From Cryptomeria japonica (lineage: Eukaryota > Streptophyta > Pinopsida > Cupressales > Cupressaceae), in contig NC_081406.1 in the NCBI RefSeq assembly GCF_030272615.1, positions 460,874,072 through 460,938,071 of the forward strand: a stretch of DNA of 64,000 bases, in the 5' to 3' direction. Below the pieces are notes generated by a model. That model saw nothing but the letters and a program-made list of their open reading frames with translations. It made no database searches and was not told the origin of the DNA. This document shows, in pieces, positions 23,280 through 36,200 of the stretch (the first letter of the stretch is position 1; each line of letters begins with the position of its first letter). The position numbers were made by a program, and so were the translations under genes.

Positions 23280-26200
23280 TATTGGGACTATTTAAAATTG
23301 AGTCAATTTTATAGGCCCATTTCAAAATTTTGCTCTGCATGTCAGAAAAGTACCTAAATGAGTCAGTTTGAATGACTTAATTAGAAAGGGGGTAAATGGA
23401 GCCGATTGATTTTCAGAGGGTAAGGCTCAGGATTCATGTCCCACACCTTTCATTTGGCCTATAAAGTGTGTTGCAACTTTCAAAATTCAGTTTGGATAAG
23501 TTTATGAGGTACCCATTTTGAGGGGTGAGCTGGAAGTTCATTTTAGGCACAAATGCAGATTTTACTGAGTAGCCTACTTTGAGCGATTACATCTTTTGCC
23601 CTGTTGATCCTCATGGATAAATTCAAATTGGATTCAATTCTATGCATAAATGTGAGTCGGCCTGCAAAATTTCAAGTTCTAATGAATCCATTTGCAGTTT
23701 GTGTGGTTTGACTAGTCCCTGTTTCGACAGCTAGTCGGAGCCCTATTTCGCACAAGTGTAAAAGTTGCCTTAGTAAGCGTCATGCCATAATGTTTGTTTT
23801 GGGTTATTATTGGTATAAATGATGGGCTACGTTTCAAATTTCAAGCCTATGTCAATCCGTTTGATCGATTTTCAAAAGGGTTCATTTGGCCATCATTTTC
23901 AGTCTTGCGTACTTTCAATGTCGTATCAGTTAATGTAGCCATTTTTGTGAGCACGCCGTTTGCATCCTATTAGTCTAGTGATCAAAATAAGAATTCTAAG
24001 TTTTAATATGTACTTCAAGGTACCTATGTTTCAAATTTGAGGGGCTACGGAGGTCGTTTGATATTTTTGAGAAAGGCGTCATGTGTTGCAAGGACATTGA
24101 CTTCATCAAGTCCGCAATGTTGACAAAGCCAGTTTGTCATTTTCGTCGATTAATGTCTCTTCACTCGAGACTCATCTTGAGAAACCATTTGGTAGATTTC
24201 ATGATTGCATATCATTTTACATGCCTGTCAAACGGTGTGCTCCAGAAAGGTGTTTTGACAGGTTTGAAAAATACGTCTTCGCGATTAAATGCGAAAATGT
24301 GGTGCAAGTGCTTGAAAGTCGTAGAATGTGGATTAATGATCCACAAATGATGCCAATCATTTCCAGAGGTATGTTTGAGGTCTGTGAAGCATTTCAGACG
24401 TTATTTGTATGAAAACAAAAAAAAATTTAGTCGGACCCACTTTGGGGCTCGACTGCAATTCGCCAATAGGATGGTGAGAGGTGATTTCAGTTTGCTTGTT
24501 TTTTATGGATTGATGAGTGTGTTTCTTGCACTCTGGTGGCAAACCTCAAATATTTCAGAGAGATGTTAAATTTACCAATATATATTATTGAGTGGGCATG
24601 CGCATTTGAAAATGAAGAGGAGGTTAGTCTTGCATTGAAAGAAATACTTAAAATGAATGTGGTAAAGAAGAGTTTTCATTATTTTGATAAAGGCACACAA
24701 AGATAGTCCATCATGACAATCTCTGCTATGTTTCAGTGAATAAAATGCACAGGGTAATGGCAACCAACAAATACCTTCAAGAAAATGCAATGGTCAGCAA
24801 ATGACTTCTTCTCTCCCCCCTGCGTGACATGGAGGATGGTAAAAGAGCAGCGTTGGAGTTTTGATGAAATGCAACAGCAAACAACACACAACCAAATTCA
24901 ATGGAAAATGCAAAATGACAGTTCACGTGGTGAAGAGGGGGGGGGCAGATTGAAAATTAAAGCAATTGCTAGAATACTTGTTGGGCATGGTGTTTTGGAG
25001 TTGCAATGCTATGGTGAGTGCCAATGTCCCCTACGTGGTGGATAGGGAACAACAGGAAATGTGGTGTTTCAAGGATCCAGCATTGAGCTCTTAAATGAGT
25101 GCAAACAACAAGCAAACAAAACAAATGAAATCTCCTCCCTCACATGGGTGTATGGGCAGTATTGAAACCAAGGCAATGTAAAAATCCAGACCTCCAAGTC
25201 TCATGTGGTAGTTGAAATGGTTTGCAGAATCCTCCCAGCAGTCCACGTGGGGATTGGAGAAGGGTTGCAGAAGAAATCTAAGCTGGGCGTGGTGGTTGGT
25301 GAAAAAGCCATAGAAACCATTAAGAAAAAATAGAATGTTGGTATCCTCCATGTAATTTGTGGAATGGGCATTTTGTTTTAATAAACAACAATCAAATGCA
25401 AAGTGCCCAGCACATGGTGTGGTATGGGTAAAAGGGGATACAACAACAGTTTTGTAACTTCAACATTCAAAAACCCCATCACCCTTGCTAGTATTCTTTC
25501 CTCCCTGCTGGTAGAAGGCATTGAAGCTTCAGCAGAATGCAAAACATACTCATAGCAGCAACTTCCTCCTTTTGTGGAAGCCAGTGAAGAATGGAGAGAT
25601 TTTAAACGAAGTGGAAATTGTCAACCAGTATGGGGTTTGCATTTTTTTTATGAAACTCCAAGTAATGCAATGTGGCTAATGTGGAATTTTGTCTTCTCCT
25701 CCCTTTGCGTGATCTTCTGCAGTGTGTGTAAAAGACAATCTCCATTAAAACCCCAAGCAAGGTGCCAAAGAAGAGAGTTAGTCCTCCCTCCATGTAAAAA
25801 TTTCAAGCAAGATGCACTTTTTGGGCAAGTCTTTTATCCCACATTCAATGGGAAGTGGTACCTTTTAATGTTTATAAGCAAAAACAAACACATCCATAGT
25901 GTCAAAGCCATCTGGGCTTTTGACAGACGGTGCCTATGGGCGCCCAAGGTGGGCCCACACGTGGGCACAGATCCTGAGGTGATGGAGGAGGTGACTGAGT
26001 GGTGATGAAGTGGACCCCACGTAGGCATGCTTCTTGAAGCAAACAGGTGAATTTTGCAGCGAAGGGTTGGCTTAACTAGTGAGCAAGTTCGAGATGATCC
26101 GACGAAGCGTCTGATTTCATGGGCCGAAGATGCACGTGAGTTACACCCTACGAAATGGCAAAAAATGTAAAGATCATGTAGGTTCCAACTGATCAGACGG

Positions 26201-27773
26201 TCTACGCGGTTTTGCAGACCGAAGTTGCTCGCCAGTTAAGCCCTGCGAAACAGCGAAACACGAAATGGCGAAAAAGGCGAAAATGCAACATGGTAAAGGT
26301 CGAGCAAGTTCAGAGTAGATCGATGGCCTATGGGGTTTCGTGGAGTGAAGATGCACACTGGATAAACCTTGCAAAATGGCAAAAGCCAGGTGGTGCACAA
26401 GTGGCAGGTCCTGTCAGCAGTCCAGTAGGCGGGTCCCGGTGAGGTGGCGATGATGTGGCACCTAGGTGGACGACAAGCAAGCAGACACATGGCGGAGTGA
26501 CGAGGTGTCATCCCAGGTGGTGCCCATTGGACCCCATCGACCAATCAGAGGCCATCACATGGCAAAGCATCAGGGCACAATCAGAGCAAAAATCAAATTT
26601 AAAATCAGTAAATTACATAGTGCAAACTATATCAAATAAATGAAAAATTTAAATTATGTGCACAAATGGGGAATTAATTCACCCAGGGCTCAATTTTGGC
26701 CAAAATATAAAGTGTTATATGTTTTCAGAAAGCTTTCAGAATGAGGAATCTGATTATGGAGTTAATTTTGGTGAAGATCAGATATTTTGGGAGCAGTTTG
26801 GTTGAGAATGAAATTCAGTTAGAGAGGAGAGACTTGGCAATTCAGTTGCAGATTTGATTTGGTTCCCTCTCCTTCTTATTCCCAATTCTTCTCATTTGTA
26901 AGGGTTCTAGAATTCTGTGAGAGTGTCTCCAGTTTTCATGGCTTCCATTTTCTGAAGATCTTGACCCAAGTTTGTAAATGCTTCTTTTTGGTTTCAAGGT
27001 ATAGAGATTTCAATGCAATGTTGTAATTGTGGTTTTAGTTGCAGGTCTTGCCTGTGTCAAGCATAAGTAAATTCCACACAATATTGTCTCTAGGTATGTA
27101 TTTCATTATCATAAATTGAATCCTCAAGGAGGATGAAATTAGTCAATTTCAAGGAGATTGTTGTGGCTGTTGATAGGTATCCTTCAGTGAAGGTTTTAAA
27201 TTCTGTAGGCAGTCATAAATGATGAAATATGTATCCAGATCTGATAAATTTGTGAATGAATCAAATAGTGCATTAATATAAGGTATTGATGCATGAATAT
27301 CTTGTTTAAGGAAAATAAACTTGCATCTATTATTTATATTTGTAGTTATGTGTGTGACTCTGCTACCCAATGAACAAGGCACTAGTCTTTGACAGATTTG
27401 GGAATGGTCTCAGAACAACAATTTTAAAAGAAAATCTATTTCCCTTTATGTTTAGGGGTTGTGTTCTTTCATTCAAAGCTCTTTTTCATTTGTGGTTTAT
27501 ATAGATCTAGCCAATCTATAGTGTGTTTCTAAATTGGATGAGTTTGTGGAATGCTCTATCTGCTTCATTGATGCTGTCATCGTGAGTGAATAAGTTTGAT
27601 TCAGTGCATCAAAAGGGTGTCCCCCCCTAGGTCTAGCAGAACCTGAAGTGCAAGAGGATCAATTAAGGTCCTATGTTATGTTGTCCAAGCCCTGATGTGT
27701 TTCATAGACTGAAATTGGCCATTTCATAGAAGGATTGGAGGTATACTTAGGTTATCACTTTTGGTGAACAACA
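23280..27773 (+). mobile_element. probable 4.5-kb solo LTR nested in Copia-2
   Basis: Inserted in the Copia-2 3' untranslated region with flanks GCATC (23275-23279) and ACATC (27774-27778), a 5 bp duplication with one mismatch. Ends are TATTGGGACT (TGTTG with one change) and GAACAACA, so the termini read TGTTG...CAACA. It holds no retroelement protein; the longest ORFs (under 150 codons) have no recognisable domain. Its start matches the sequence starting TGTTGGGACT at 63076, and both contain similar blocks in the same order. A solo LTR of a long-LTR gypsy lineage fits best; a non-coding LARD-like element is the alternative. Confidence 0.7.
25910..26560. other. GC-rich island with three degenerate ~110-bp repeats
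   Basis: This stretch is visibly richer in G and C than everything around it. Three diverged units begin near 26081, 26180 and 26302. Each runs: GAGCAAGTTC-like start, a GATC core, then a CGAAGATGCAC-like block and a CGAAATGGCAAAA-like end. ORFs across it are by-products of the repeat. It may be a regulatory or body repeat of the LTR. Confidence 0.55.
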
Positions 27774-27778
27774 ACATC

Positions 27779-28225
27779 AATTCGATGACTCTATTGAAAA
27801 TATTTTGGGGAGTTGATGCTGGAGTTATACACTTTAGAATATTTTCTAAAAGTGTACTGGAAGTAATACTGGAATATTACAGAGAATGATACAGGGAATA
27901 GGAATTGAAGACAAATGCTCTGACTGAGACTCAATTGATACACAACAGTAGGAAATAACTTCTTACAGAAACAAATTATGTTGTAGTTCTTTTTTTTTTT
28001 TGGCATTGTTGTCAAAGGGGGAGAAGACCAATGTATGAGAGAAGATCTACCAATGGGGGAGAAGACCTACCAAAGGGGGAGAAGACTAGATTGAAATAAA
28101 GATTGAAAATAGAAGAGAATTCTAATGTATGGGGTAGAGCATTTCAAGCATTTTAGAATCACAACAATCCGAATCTTTTAAAGGTCAAATCAATTGGTTT
28201 TACCATCAATGCCAAAGGGGGAGAT
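27779..28225 (+). other. rest of Copia-2 3' untranslated region and polypurine tract
   Basis: Resumes AATTCGATGACTCTATTG as in Copia-1. It contains a run of ten or more T near 27990, a GGCATTGTTGTCAAAGGGGGAGAAG-type segment near 28000-28023, and further GGGGGAGAAG words. The final tract GCCAAAGGGGGAGAT (28211-28225) abuts the 3' LTR. Confidence 0.85.
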
Positions 28226-29731
28226 TGTTGGCAATATTACATTATAACGGACAATGAAAGATTGTTGACATTTCAATAAGGATATTGAGAAGGTTGTTGA
28301 TGATTATGGACATAACTGATTAAAGATGTTTTACTATCTTGATATTATTATTTTATCATTGATGTCAAGAAATTGATTTTCTAATTCAGTATGATGTTGC
28401 CATATCTTGAGAAGTGTGATATGAAGATTATAAAGAAGTTAGTAAAAGACACAGGAAAGAATATGATGAATAAGGGGATATGTTATTCAATGGGCAACTA
28501 CTACCGAGTCAGACAATGATGAGATCATGATGTTTTAGATTGTTTTAACATCATACATATATTGTAAAATGTAAAGGTTAATACTATACTATGTTATCAG
28601 GCAAAGAACCTAGTCGGTAAACCCTAAGGTTATCGCTATCAGTTAATGAAGGCAGAATGTCTACCGAGTAAAGTTTAGTATTCACCGAGTTACAACCGAG
28701 CTATAACACTGCATTAAATGTTTACATGTGATATTTAATGAAAGAAGTTGATGAGCTTGAGCGAATTCAATGATTCGTAAGTCATGTATGAAGATTGTTA
28801 AAAAATATATGGTAAAGAAAGATCGGTATGAAGATCTACAACTCGGATTGAACCGCAATACCCTAACACAAGTTCCAAGGCAAATATGCAAGTTCCAAGG
28901 TGGGTGAAACATTTTCAGATCAAAGAATACATTGAACCTGGACAAGATTGAAGATCTGGCTATGATTGATCATGGGAAATGTGATCAAGGAGATTAAGTG
29001 GTTAGAAGATTGTTTATAAATAGGAAATTGTTGATAAACAATGTATGCAGGCAAGTGTATGCACAGGGATGCTACATAGTGATTACCGAGCATAGAAGCT
29101 TGAAGACCTGTTAGAATAACAGAGTATAGATACAAAGCAGATAGACAAGATTAGTTCTATGTCTATATTGTATTGAACAAATAGGAATCTTCTTTAGCAT
29201 TTTAGATGTGAAGTTGCAGATAGATTTTTATTACTGTTATTTTGTGAAAGTGACAGAAAATCTCTTAACCGAGTGGACTTAACAATCTTATATGTAAATC
29301 CTCTAGCAAGGTGACATTCTTATTAAGTGTTTGAAATCCTTTGACAAGGTCACTTCTAACAAAGTGAAGATCCTAACAGATTTGAGGGAAATCCCTTAAC
29401 CAGGTCACATCTAGCAATGTGTTTGTAATCTTTAACAGGATTTTCTTTTAACGGAGCATACTCTAGAAGAGTATATTTCTTAGTGGGTCCAAAATCCCAT
29501 AGTGGTTTTTCCCTATTTGGGTTTCCATGTTAAATCTATTGTTATGAGGTTTATATTGTTCATATGCTTTTGAGTTTGCATGTTTGACAATTTTTGGTTA
29601 TATGACTTATATATATGTTACCGAGGTTGAATCTGATGTTTTAATGGATGATTAAGTTTGTATGATTCACCCCCCCACCCTCTTCTTGTTGGCTATTGGA
29701 TCTGTACTTATATTAATTATCAAAACTATCA
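28226..29731 (+). repeat. Copia-2 3' LTR
   Basis: Starts TGTTGGCAATATTAC and ends AACTATCA; collinear with 17499-19010 throughout, 1506 versus 1512 bp. Directly followed by the target duplication CTTAC. Confidence 0.95.
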
Positions 29732-29736
29732 CTTAC

Positions 29737-31512
29737 TTGTGGCTCCCCTTATGCCATGATCCTCTGGATACCGTTTGGGGAGCCTTGGTGGATAAATTCC
29801 ACAAGAAGCTATCTGGATGGAAGGGTGCTCTTCTTAGTCAAGCAGGTAAGGTTCAATTGCTGAGATCCACTCTTCAAAGTATTCCGCTCTATGCTATCAG
29901 TCTATTTAGGATTCCTGATAAGTATGTTGAGGCCATTGAAAAGATTCGGAGATCCTTTTTATGGACAGGGGTTGAGGAGAAGAAGAGAATGAACTTGATT
30001 GCTTGGGAGAAGGTCTACAAGCCTATAAAGAAAGGAGGTCTGGGCCTTAGAAGAATAAGAGACAAGAATAATTACCTTATGGCCAAGCAGATTTGGAGAG
30101 GTTATAGAAATCATGGAGAGTGGAAAATGATATGGGATAACAAATATAAAAGTCAATGTCTGAACCTTCAAAGCTTCCTCAAGGCAAAGATTATCCCAAT
30201 TGGATCCAACATATGGAAAAATGTATCTAGGACAAGAGACTTAATTGCCAAAGGTGAACAATGGAAATTGGGAAAAGGGAATCTTATCTGATTCTGGGAA
30301 GACCCTTGGGTTCTAGAGACCCCTTTGAATGAAAATTCTGAGTGGAACAAATTTCAGAATCAGTGTAAGGAAAGATTTGGAACCAAGGTGGAGGATTACT
30401 GGAAAGATGGATAGTGGAAGGACTTGTCTTAGGTGGACCAGTCATGAACTCTATGGTGAGGATTGAAGAAGAAGACAATTTAATTTGGAAACTCACAGCT
30501 AGTGGTTCTTTTACAACCGCCTCTCTGTATCATCAATAGTTCTACAACATGGAAAGTCCATGCTAGGCTAAAGCATGGGTGAAAGGCCTCACACCTAAGA
30601 TAGACATTTTCTTCTAGATAGCCATTCAAGATAAAATTCTTACTACTGAGAATATTAGAAAAAGAGGTTTTAGCATGCCTAGTTTTTGTATTCTTTGTAA
30701 GCAAAATGAGGAGACTATAAACTATATGCTCTTTCATTGCCCTTTCTTTGTTGATGTTTGGGGAAGTTGTCTGGATCACTTCAAAGTCAGTTTGGGTTTC
30801 CCCAACTCAATTCAGGAGATTTTCAATTCATGGCATCATCCTTCAAAAAACAAAACCAATACCTTATTATGGAAAATTGCTTTACCTCACATGTGTTGGG
30901 GCATATGGAAAGAGAGAAATGATAGAGTTTTCAGAGAAAAGACTACTAAGGCTAAAATTGTGTTTGAAAAAATAAGAAGTATAGTGGAAAATATGAATAT
31001 CATAGGCAGTATGGATACTCCTCATGATAAGGATGATTAGTTTATCTACAAAAAGTGGAGATTAAAGGTTCAAGAGTGCTTTCAGAGAAACCCTAGAGAG
31101 GGAGTGATATGGATCAGCCCGCCCAGGGGATGGATGAAAATCAATTTTGATGGGGCCTCAAAGGGTAACCTGGGTGTTGTAGGATGTGGCATGATCCTAA
31201 GGGATGAAAGGGGAATATGCAAAATCATAAAATGTATTCCCATAGGAAATCAAACTAATCATGTTGCTAAAGCCATGGTGGCTTACCATGGGATGAACCT
31301 TGCCAAGGAAGCCAAATGCACTAAATTTTGGTGTGAAGGAGACTCCTTAAACATAATCAATTACTTAAATATGAAATTCCTACCTTCTTGGTCAATTAGT
31401 AATGCTATTAAAGCAACTAGGAAAATCAGTGAAGAATTTGAAATGTGTGTTTTTACACATGTGTATAGGGAGGCCAACTCCTGCGCTGACTAGTCAACCA
31501 ACCTGGCTTGCT
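29737..31512 (+). pseudogene. LINE ORF2, 3' part: RT thumb, zinc-binding region, RNase H
   Basis: Continues reverse transcriptase in frame with LWLPLCHDP, then FHKKLSGWKGALLSQAGKV, the typical stretch just after the RT palm in plant LINEs, and IAWEKVYKPIKKGGLGLRR near 30000. A reverse-transcriptase zinc-binding pattern follows: CILCKQNEE...FHCPFFVDVWG near 30690-30765. RNase H lies at 31104-31493 with INFDGASKGNLG, CEGDSLNI and HVYREANSCAD, carrying the three acidic positions. A TGA at 30289, many stops over 30290-30670 and frameshifts break it. Plant L1 elements with an RNase H of this type are known. The frame closes near 31512. Confidence 0.92.
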
Positions 31513-31651
31513 AAATGAGAGACATCATTACTAGTTATGGTGAAATGGAGATTGCAAGTGAAATGAAATCCTTGCTCAATCATGACCAGAGCTAGACAAG
31601 GCAATGTGGTACTTTTAATCATTATTTTTAATGACCTTTCCACCTTTTTCG
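31513..31651 (+). other. LINE ORF2-ORF3 spacer
   Basis: About 140 bp without coding signal, between the RNase H end and the first ATG of ORF3 (31652). Confidence 0.5.
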
Positions 31652-31892
31652 ATGGAGGGTTTTCTCGAAGATAATGAGCATTTATATAGGTGCCTTATCA
31701 TTATTATTTGGCACAGATTCTGGGCGCTATTACAGAATAACCATAGAAACCAGAGGAGAGGCTATCAAATTGAGAGAAGGAATTGCAAGGAAGGTGCCGG
31801 AAAAATGTGAGGTAACAAGAAAAGATTTGAACCTACTTCCTGCTTTCACTGGAGAAAGAACAAAGAATTCTGGGATATCCTTCAGCAGGGGG
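31652..31892 (+). pseudogene. LINE ORF3, 5' part (accessory ORF)
   Basis: ATG at 31652 opens a frame (MEGFLEDNEHLYR...) with one TGA near 31805 and ends KNKEFWDILQQG at the gypsy B insertion. Eighty codons plus one base lie here. The remaining two bases of the split codon are supplied at 42993-42994, so the frame is continuous after excision. I see no known domain in this part. A third ORF after RNase H is not usual in plant LINEs. Confidence 0.65.
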
Positions 31893-33158
31893 TGATAACT
31901 CGATGCTTTGACATGTTTTTTATCATGACTCTTAGGTTTTTTGGTATCTTTTGGGTTGCATTGTGATAGTAAAGTATTGTGAATTGACTATATATAATCC
32001 ATGTTTTAAAACTAAACTTAAGAAATCATGTTTGAACTTTGTCAGTTAATTTCTGCAACCATGCCAATTTATTCCTGCAGCCAAATGATTTGTCCCTATG
32101 ATATGCGGATTATTTAGGATAATGTCATATGTGAGTTAATGAATGTATTAATTAAGTAAGATAAATATGCATGTCATTGTATGTTCTTTTTGTTTTAGTA
32201 TAGATAATAATTGATGTTGCGGTGGATGATTTTTTTTTGCGCCTAAGGACTGGAGAATCACGTTCAGATAAATGGAGGTCAAACTAAAGGGGATTCGAGC
32301 AAGCATAATGTATGGCATAATCAAAGCAGTCATACTTCACCATGGGAGTTTAACTCTGGTGCATATTGAATTCACAAAATATCGCTTTGGCATGCAAAGA
32401 CTGTGGTTCAGTTTCAAATCCACGGTTCCTGCAGTCAAGCTCTCAGCTATCTCCTTTATCTGACAATTATCCACCTCTTCTTCTAGGCGTAACCTGAGTT
32501 CTCCATTGTAGTTGATCTTTTCTTTATAATAAGCTCTTCCTTCTTTCTTAGAGTTAGACAGGATGGAAAGGAATTGAGCAAAGTTTTGTCAAGCATTTTG
32601 AATTTTTCTCTTTTAGAATATGTAATCATTTTCAGGAAGAAATGAATAAGAATATGTTGTTCTGATCTGTTAATACTACTTTGTTGGGAGTTTGATATCA
32701 CTCATCCAAGGGGGCCCACTTGGTGAGTGATCCTGTGTTTATGATCATTGAAGTTAGTTTTTACTTAGTTTTAGTAGAAGTTCATGACTGGATTGTTCCT
32801 GCAACCACTAGAAATAGATCCGTTGACTATTCCTGCAGCCAAGATAGAACGGTGTGATTTCTGTTATTTTCATTAGATCATTTCAGCAGTGCTTTGTGAA
32901 GCTTTCATGTAGCGTTTTATGATTTCCATTCCTGCCTTTCCTTTCTGCATAATGTTAGTAACTACAGTAATGCAGAATAATCATTTAAGGAGCTTAGTGC
33001 ATATATATTGTAGACCCATTTCAAGTTTTACGTTTTTGGATTGATAACTAAATGAACACCAGCCATGAAAATAGTAAACTCTACCATATGAATGTCCAAA
33101 CTTTGGATTGAAATTTCAATTAGAGGTATTATTATTATCATTATAGTTGGGGTAGATA
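31893..33158 (+). repeat. gypsy B 5' LTR
   Basis: Begins TGATAACTCG, ends GGGGTAGATA (CA changed to TA). It is 1266 bp and collinear with 41721-42987. By eye about eight differences occur in the first ~190 bp of the pair. Repeated TTCCTGCAGCC words occur at 32072, 32426, 32796 and 32830. Confidence 0.93.
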
Positions 33159-33161
33159 TTT

Positions 33162-33180
33162 TTGGCATCGTTGTTGGGGA
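33162..33180 (+). other. gypsy B primer-binding site
   Basis: TTGGCATCGTTGTTGGGGA lies a few bases after the 5' LTR and resembles the TGGCGCCGTTGYCGGGGA site common in Athila/Tat gypsy elements, with three or four transitions. Confidence 0.7.
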
Positions 33181-33251
33181 TTGTGTCAAGCTAAGAACCT
33201 TTTATGATTATTTTGGTTTCTAGTTAATTGTTTGAAATTTCATGAATCTGC

Positions 33252-36200
33252 TTGAATAATAGAAGAAGAGATGCCAGAGGTAGATTTATGCCCACTCATA
33301 CTACTCATGCAGAAGATAATTTTCTAGATATAAACCCTTTTGCTATATTGTATCAAGTCCCACAGAATTTGAATCACCCCGAGTCTGAATTTCCAGAAGG
33401 TAGTCTTCAGTTCCTTTTTGGTCTACAAGAAGAAGAATTTCCTATAGTAACAACCCCCACAAGTCCAATGCAAGGGAACCCACCTCCTGTTGGGAATAAT
33501 CCACCACCACCACCTGGTCCAACATTTCAGTTTCCCATCTCTGACTAACATGATAATGCTAACCTCAAGAATATTCCAACATCTTCACTTCCTAAATTCT
33601 ATGGGTTGGTGACAGAGGATCCGGATACATTTCTGTTTGAGTTTGATGTTCTTTGTAGGAGTTTTGACTATACTACATATGCCCATAGACTCAAAATTTT
33701 TCTAGCCACTTTGAAGGAGTCATCCTTGAGATGGTTTATGAGCTTGGGTAGTAACACAATCAACACATGGGATGAGATGAAACAGTTGTTTCTTGCAAAA
33801 TATAAAGATTATTGTAGAGGCACTGATCGTCATGGGGATGATATCTTTAGAATGACACAAACTGAAGATGAGAGCCTTGAGGATTATCTGGAAAGGTTTT
33901 TGTTTAGTGTCAAGAAGTCCAAGCATAGTACTCTAAATGAAGATTCCCTCAAATTGATATTCTTGAGGGGTATCAGTGATGAATGCACCGATTCCTTAGA
34001 TCTCATGGGAGGAGGTGACATTACACAATCTACTTGGGCTGAAATAGGACAAATTTGCAAGAAGTATTCTAGATCTACTTCTAAGAAGAATAGGAGATCT
34101 AAGCCAAGGGCACCATTATCATCATCTGGAACTGGAGTTTCTAGATTGGAACTTATCCATCTGTTAAAATATTTCAAGGAGGACATTATAAACAATATGG
34201 CTACTCAGTTGGATACATTGGCAACTAAGAAGAAGCATGAGGAAGCTGATGCATTTCTTGCAGAATTCTATCCTCATTGCAAGCAGCGGAAGAAAGATTG
34301 CAGATGTAAGATGGTTGCAAATGTTGAGGTACCTGATTTCAAACCAATTCAAGGTGAGGATGATCAAGTCTTCTATGTTACTCAAAGAAGACCAAATTTT
34401 CAAAGACAAGGTATGCCACCTGATCCACTTTCTTTTTCTGGTTATAGTGGTAATTCTTATGGACCAAATAACCAATGGCAACCATAGTATTCTCAAAATT
34501 TTGGTAACTATCCACATTGGTATGGATCACAAGGCCAAGGACAATAATTTGCTAATCAAATCCCCTAGTGGCAGTAGCCACAGGGAAAGTAGTATCCACC
34601 TCAGGGTTCAGGGAACCAGTTTCAAGAGAATTGACAACCTACCTCTCAATGGAGGGGAAACCCATCATGGTCATCCCAATATTCTAGATATCAGCCCTCT
34701 GCTCAATAGCCACAACCTCCTACTTTAACGCCTCCTCTTGCAGCTACAGCTGCACCTCCTAAGCCAACGCAGTTGCCTACTCAATCGTTGCCTAATCCAA
34801 ATATCAAATCTTAGCAACAACAACAAGCTTATTCAGCTGATGCTAATCAATACCCAGCCTATTCTTTATCACTAGATGATATTCACCTTCGATCTGGGAC
34901 AACTCTACCTAATCCCTCTCATCCAGTTATTACTAAGGTATAAGAAGAGCAGCTAATCTCTGATCCTAAAAATGTAATACCTCAGAATCAAATATTACCA
35001 CCATTTCCCCATAGATTGAAAGACAAAGAAGTTTCCACTGAACAACAACAAAGCTTTGATATTCTTGATCAACTGAAGCACATTTGTGTTAAAATTCCAT
35101 TGTTGTAAGCAATAAAGGATGTCCCAATATATGGTAAGGCATTGAGAGAAGCATGCCTAAAGAAACTTGGCAGAAAGAAAAAGGATCCACAAACAGTTCA
35201 TGTTATGGGTCAATTGGCTGATATTATGTTAGGAAAAATTGCTATTCCAAAGTATTCTGATCCAGGTAGTCCTATTGTGAGTATAGTCTTTAATGGAAAT
35301 CAAATAAAAAATATTTTAGTTGATTTAGGGGCAGCCATTAATGTAATGACAAGGGAAGTAATGAAACATCTAGAGATAGATAGTTTAAGGGCTACACCCA
35401 TAGTTCTCCAACTTGTTGATGGCTCTACAGTAAGACCTGATGGTATCATAGAAGATATAGTAGTTATTCTAGATTCCTGGGAATATCCTGTAGACTTTAT
35501 AATTTTATCTCCAAAAGCAGCTTTGGGGGGATATCCAGTCATTTTGGGAAGACCATGGTTTGCCACAACTGATGGATATATTGGGTGTAGATCAGGGGAC
35601 ATGACTATTTCAGGTGGCAGTTCCACAAAAACATTAGCCTTGTATTCCCCAGCACAACCTCAGCTTGAGAAGCAGCAGGCTATTTGGCCTATTTTGGGTG
35701 AGGAATCTGAAGAAATTGACTCTATTAATCACCTTATGATGATTAATTGAGTGCCACTCATGTAGTTATATGATGAAGAATCAATTCTTTATAAGATCCT
35801 GATAAATTAATTAATAGAAGACCAAGAATTGCAGGAATTGGTTTCGAGCATTGCAAGTTTGGACTTTCCTATGGCCACTGATATCTTGCATACCTTGTTG
35901 CCGCAGGAATTGTCTTATTCTCATTTTTCTGATATAAATCAGATTGATCTTACTATCAAGATAGAGGTGGAATGGAATAAATATTTGAACATCAATAAGA
36001 ATATAGCAGACACTCAAAATGATAGCCTAGTAGACTTGCTGAAACTCCATTGAAATGCTTTTGCATGGGATTACAAGGATATGAATGGAATTGATCTAGC
36101 AGTTTGTACTCATCGCATTTACATAAAGGATGAGCATTGCCCCCTTAGACAACCTCAAAGAAGAGTCAACCCTACCTTGAAGGAGATAGTTAAAGAAGAA

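Larger units (their letters stand above)
17499..29731 (+). mobile_element. Copia-2: Ty1/copia element, plus strand, with nested insertion
   Basis: Span 12.2 kb: 5' LTR 17499-19010, gag-pol 19075-23259, nested solo LTR 23280-27773, 3' untranslated region to 28225, 3' LTR 28226-29731. Target duplication CTTAC at 17494-17498 and 29732-29736 is exact, and excision restores the LINE reverse transcriptase frame (codons SY then LWLPLC). In the first ~150 bp of the two LTRs I count about eight differences by eye, so the insertion is old. Confidence 0.95.

Noticed and set aside
24081-24412. Pair of ~90-codon overlapping ORFs in the nested element
   Set aside because: No domain and no support from the second copy at 63-64 kb, where the frames are not kept.
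25574-26005. 143-codon ORF inside the nested 4.5 kb element
   Set aside because: No recognisable domain, and it overlaps the GC-rich degenerate repeats; random open frame more likely.
30480-30779. 99-codon minus-strand ORF across the LINE zinc-binding region
   Set aside because: Shadow of the plus-strand LINE ORF2 frames, which carry the recognisable motifs.
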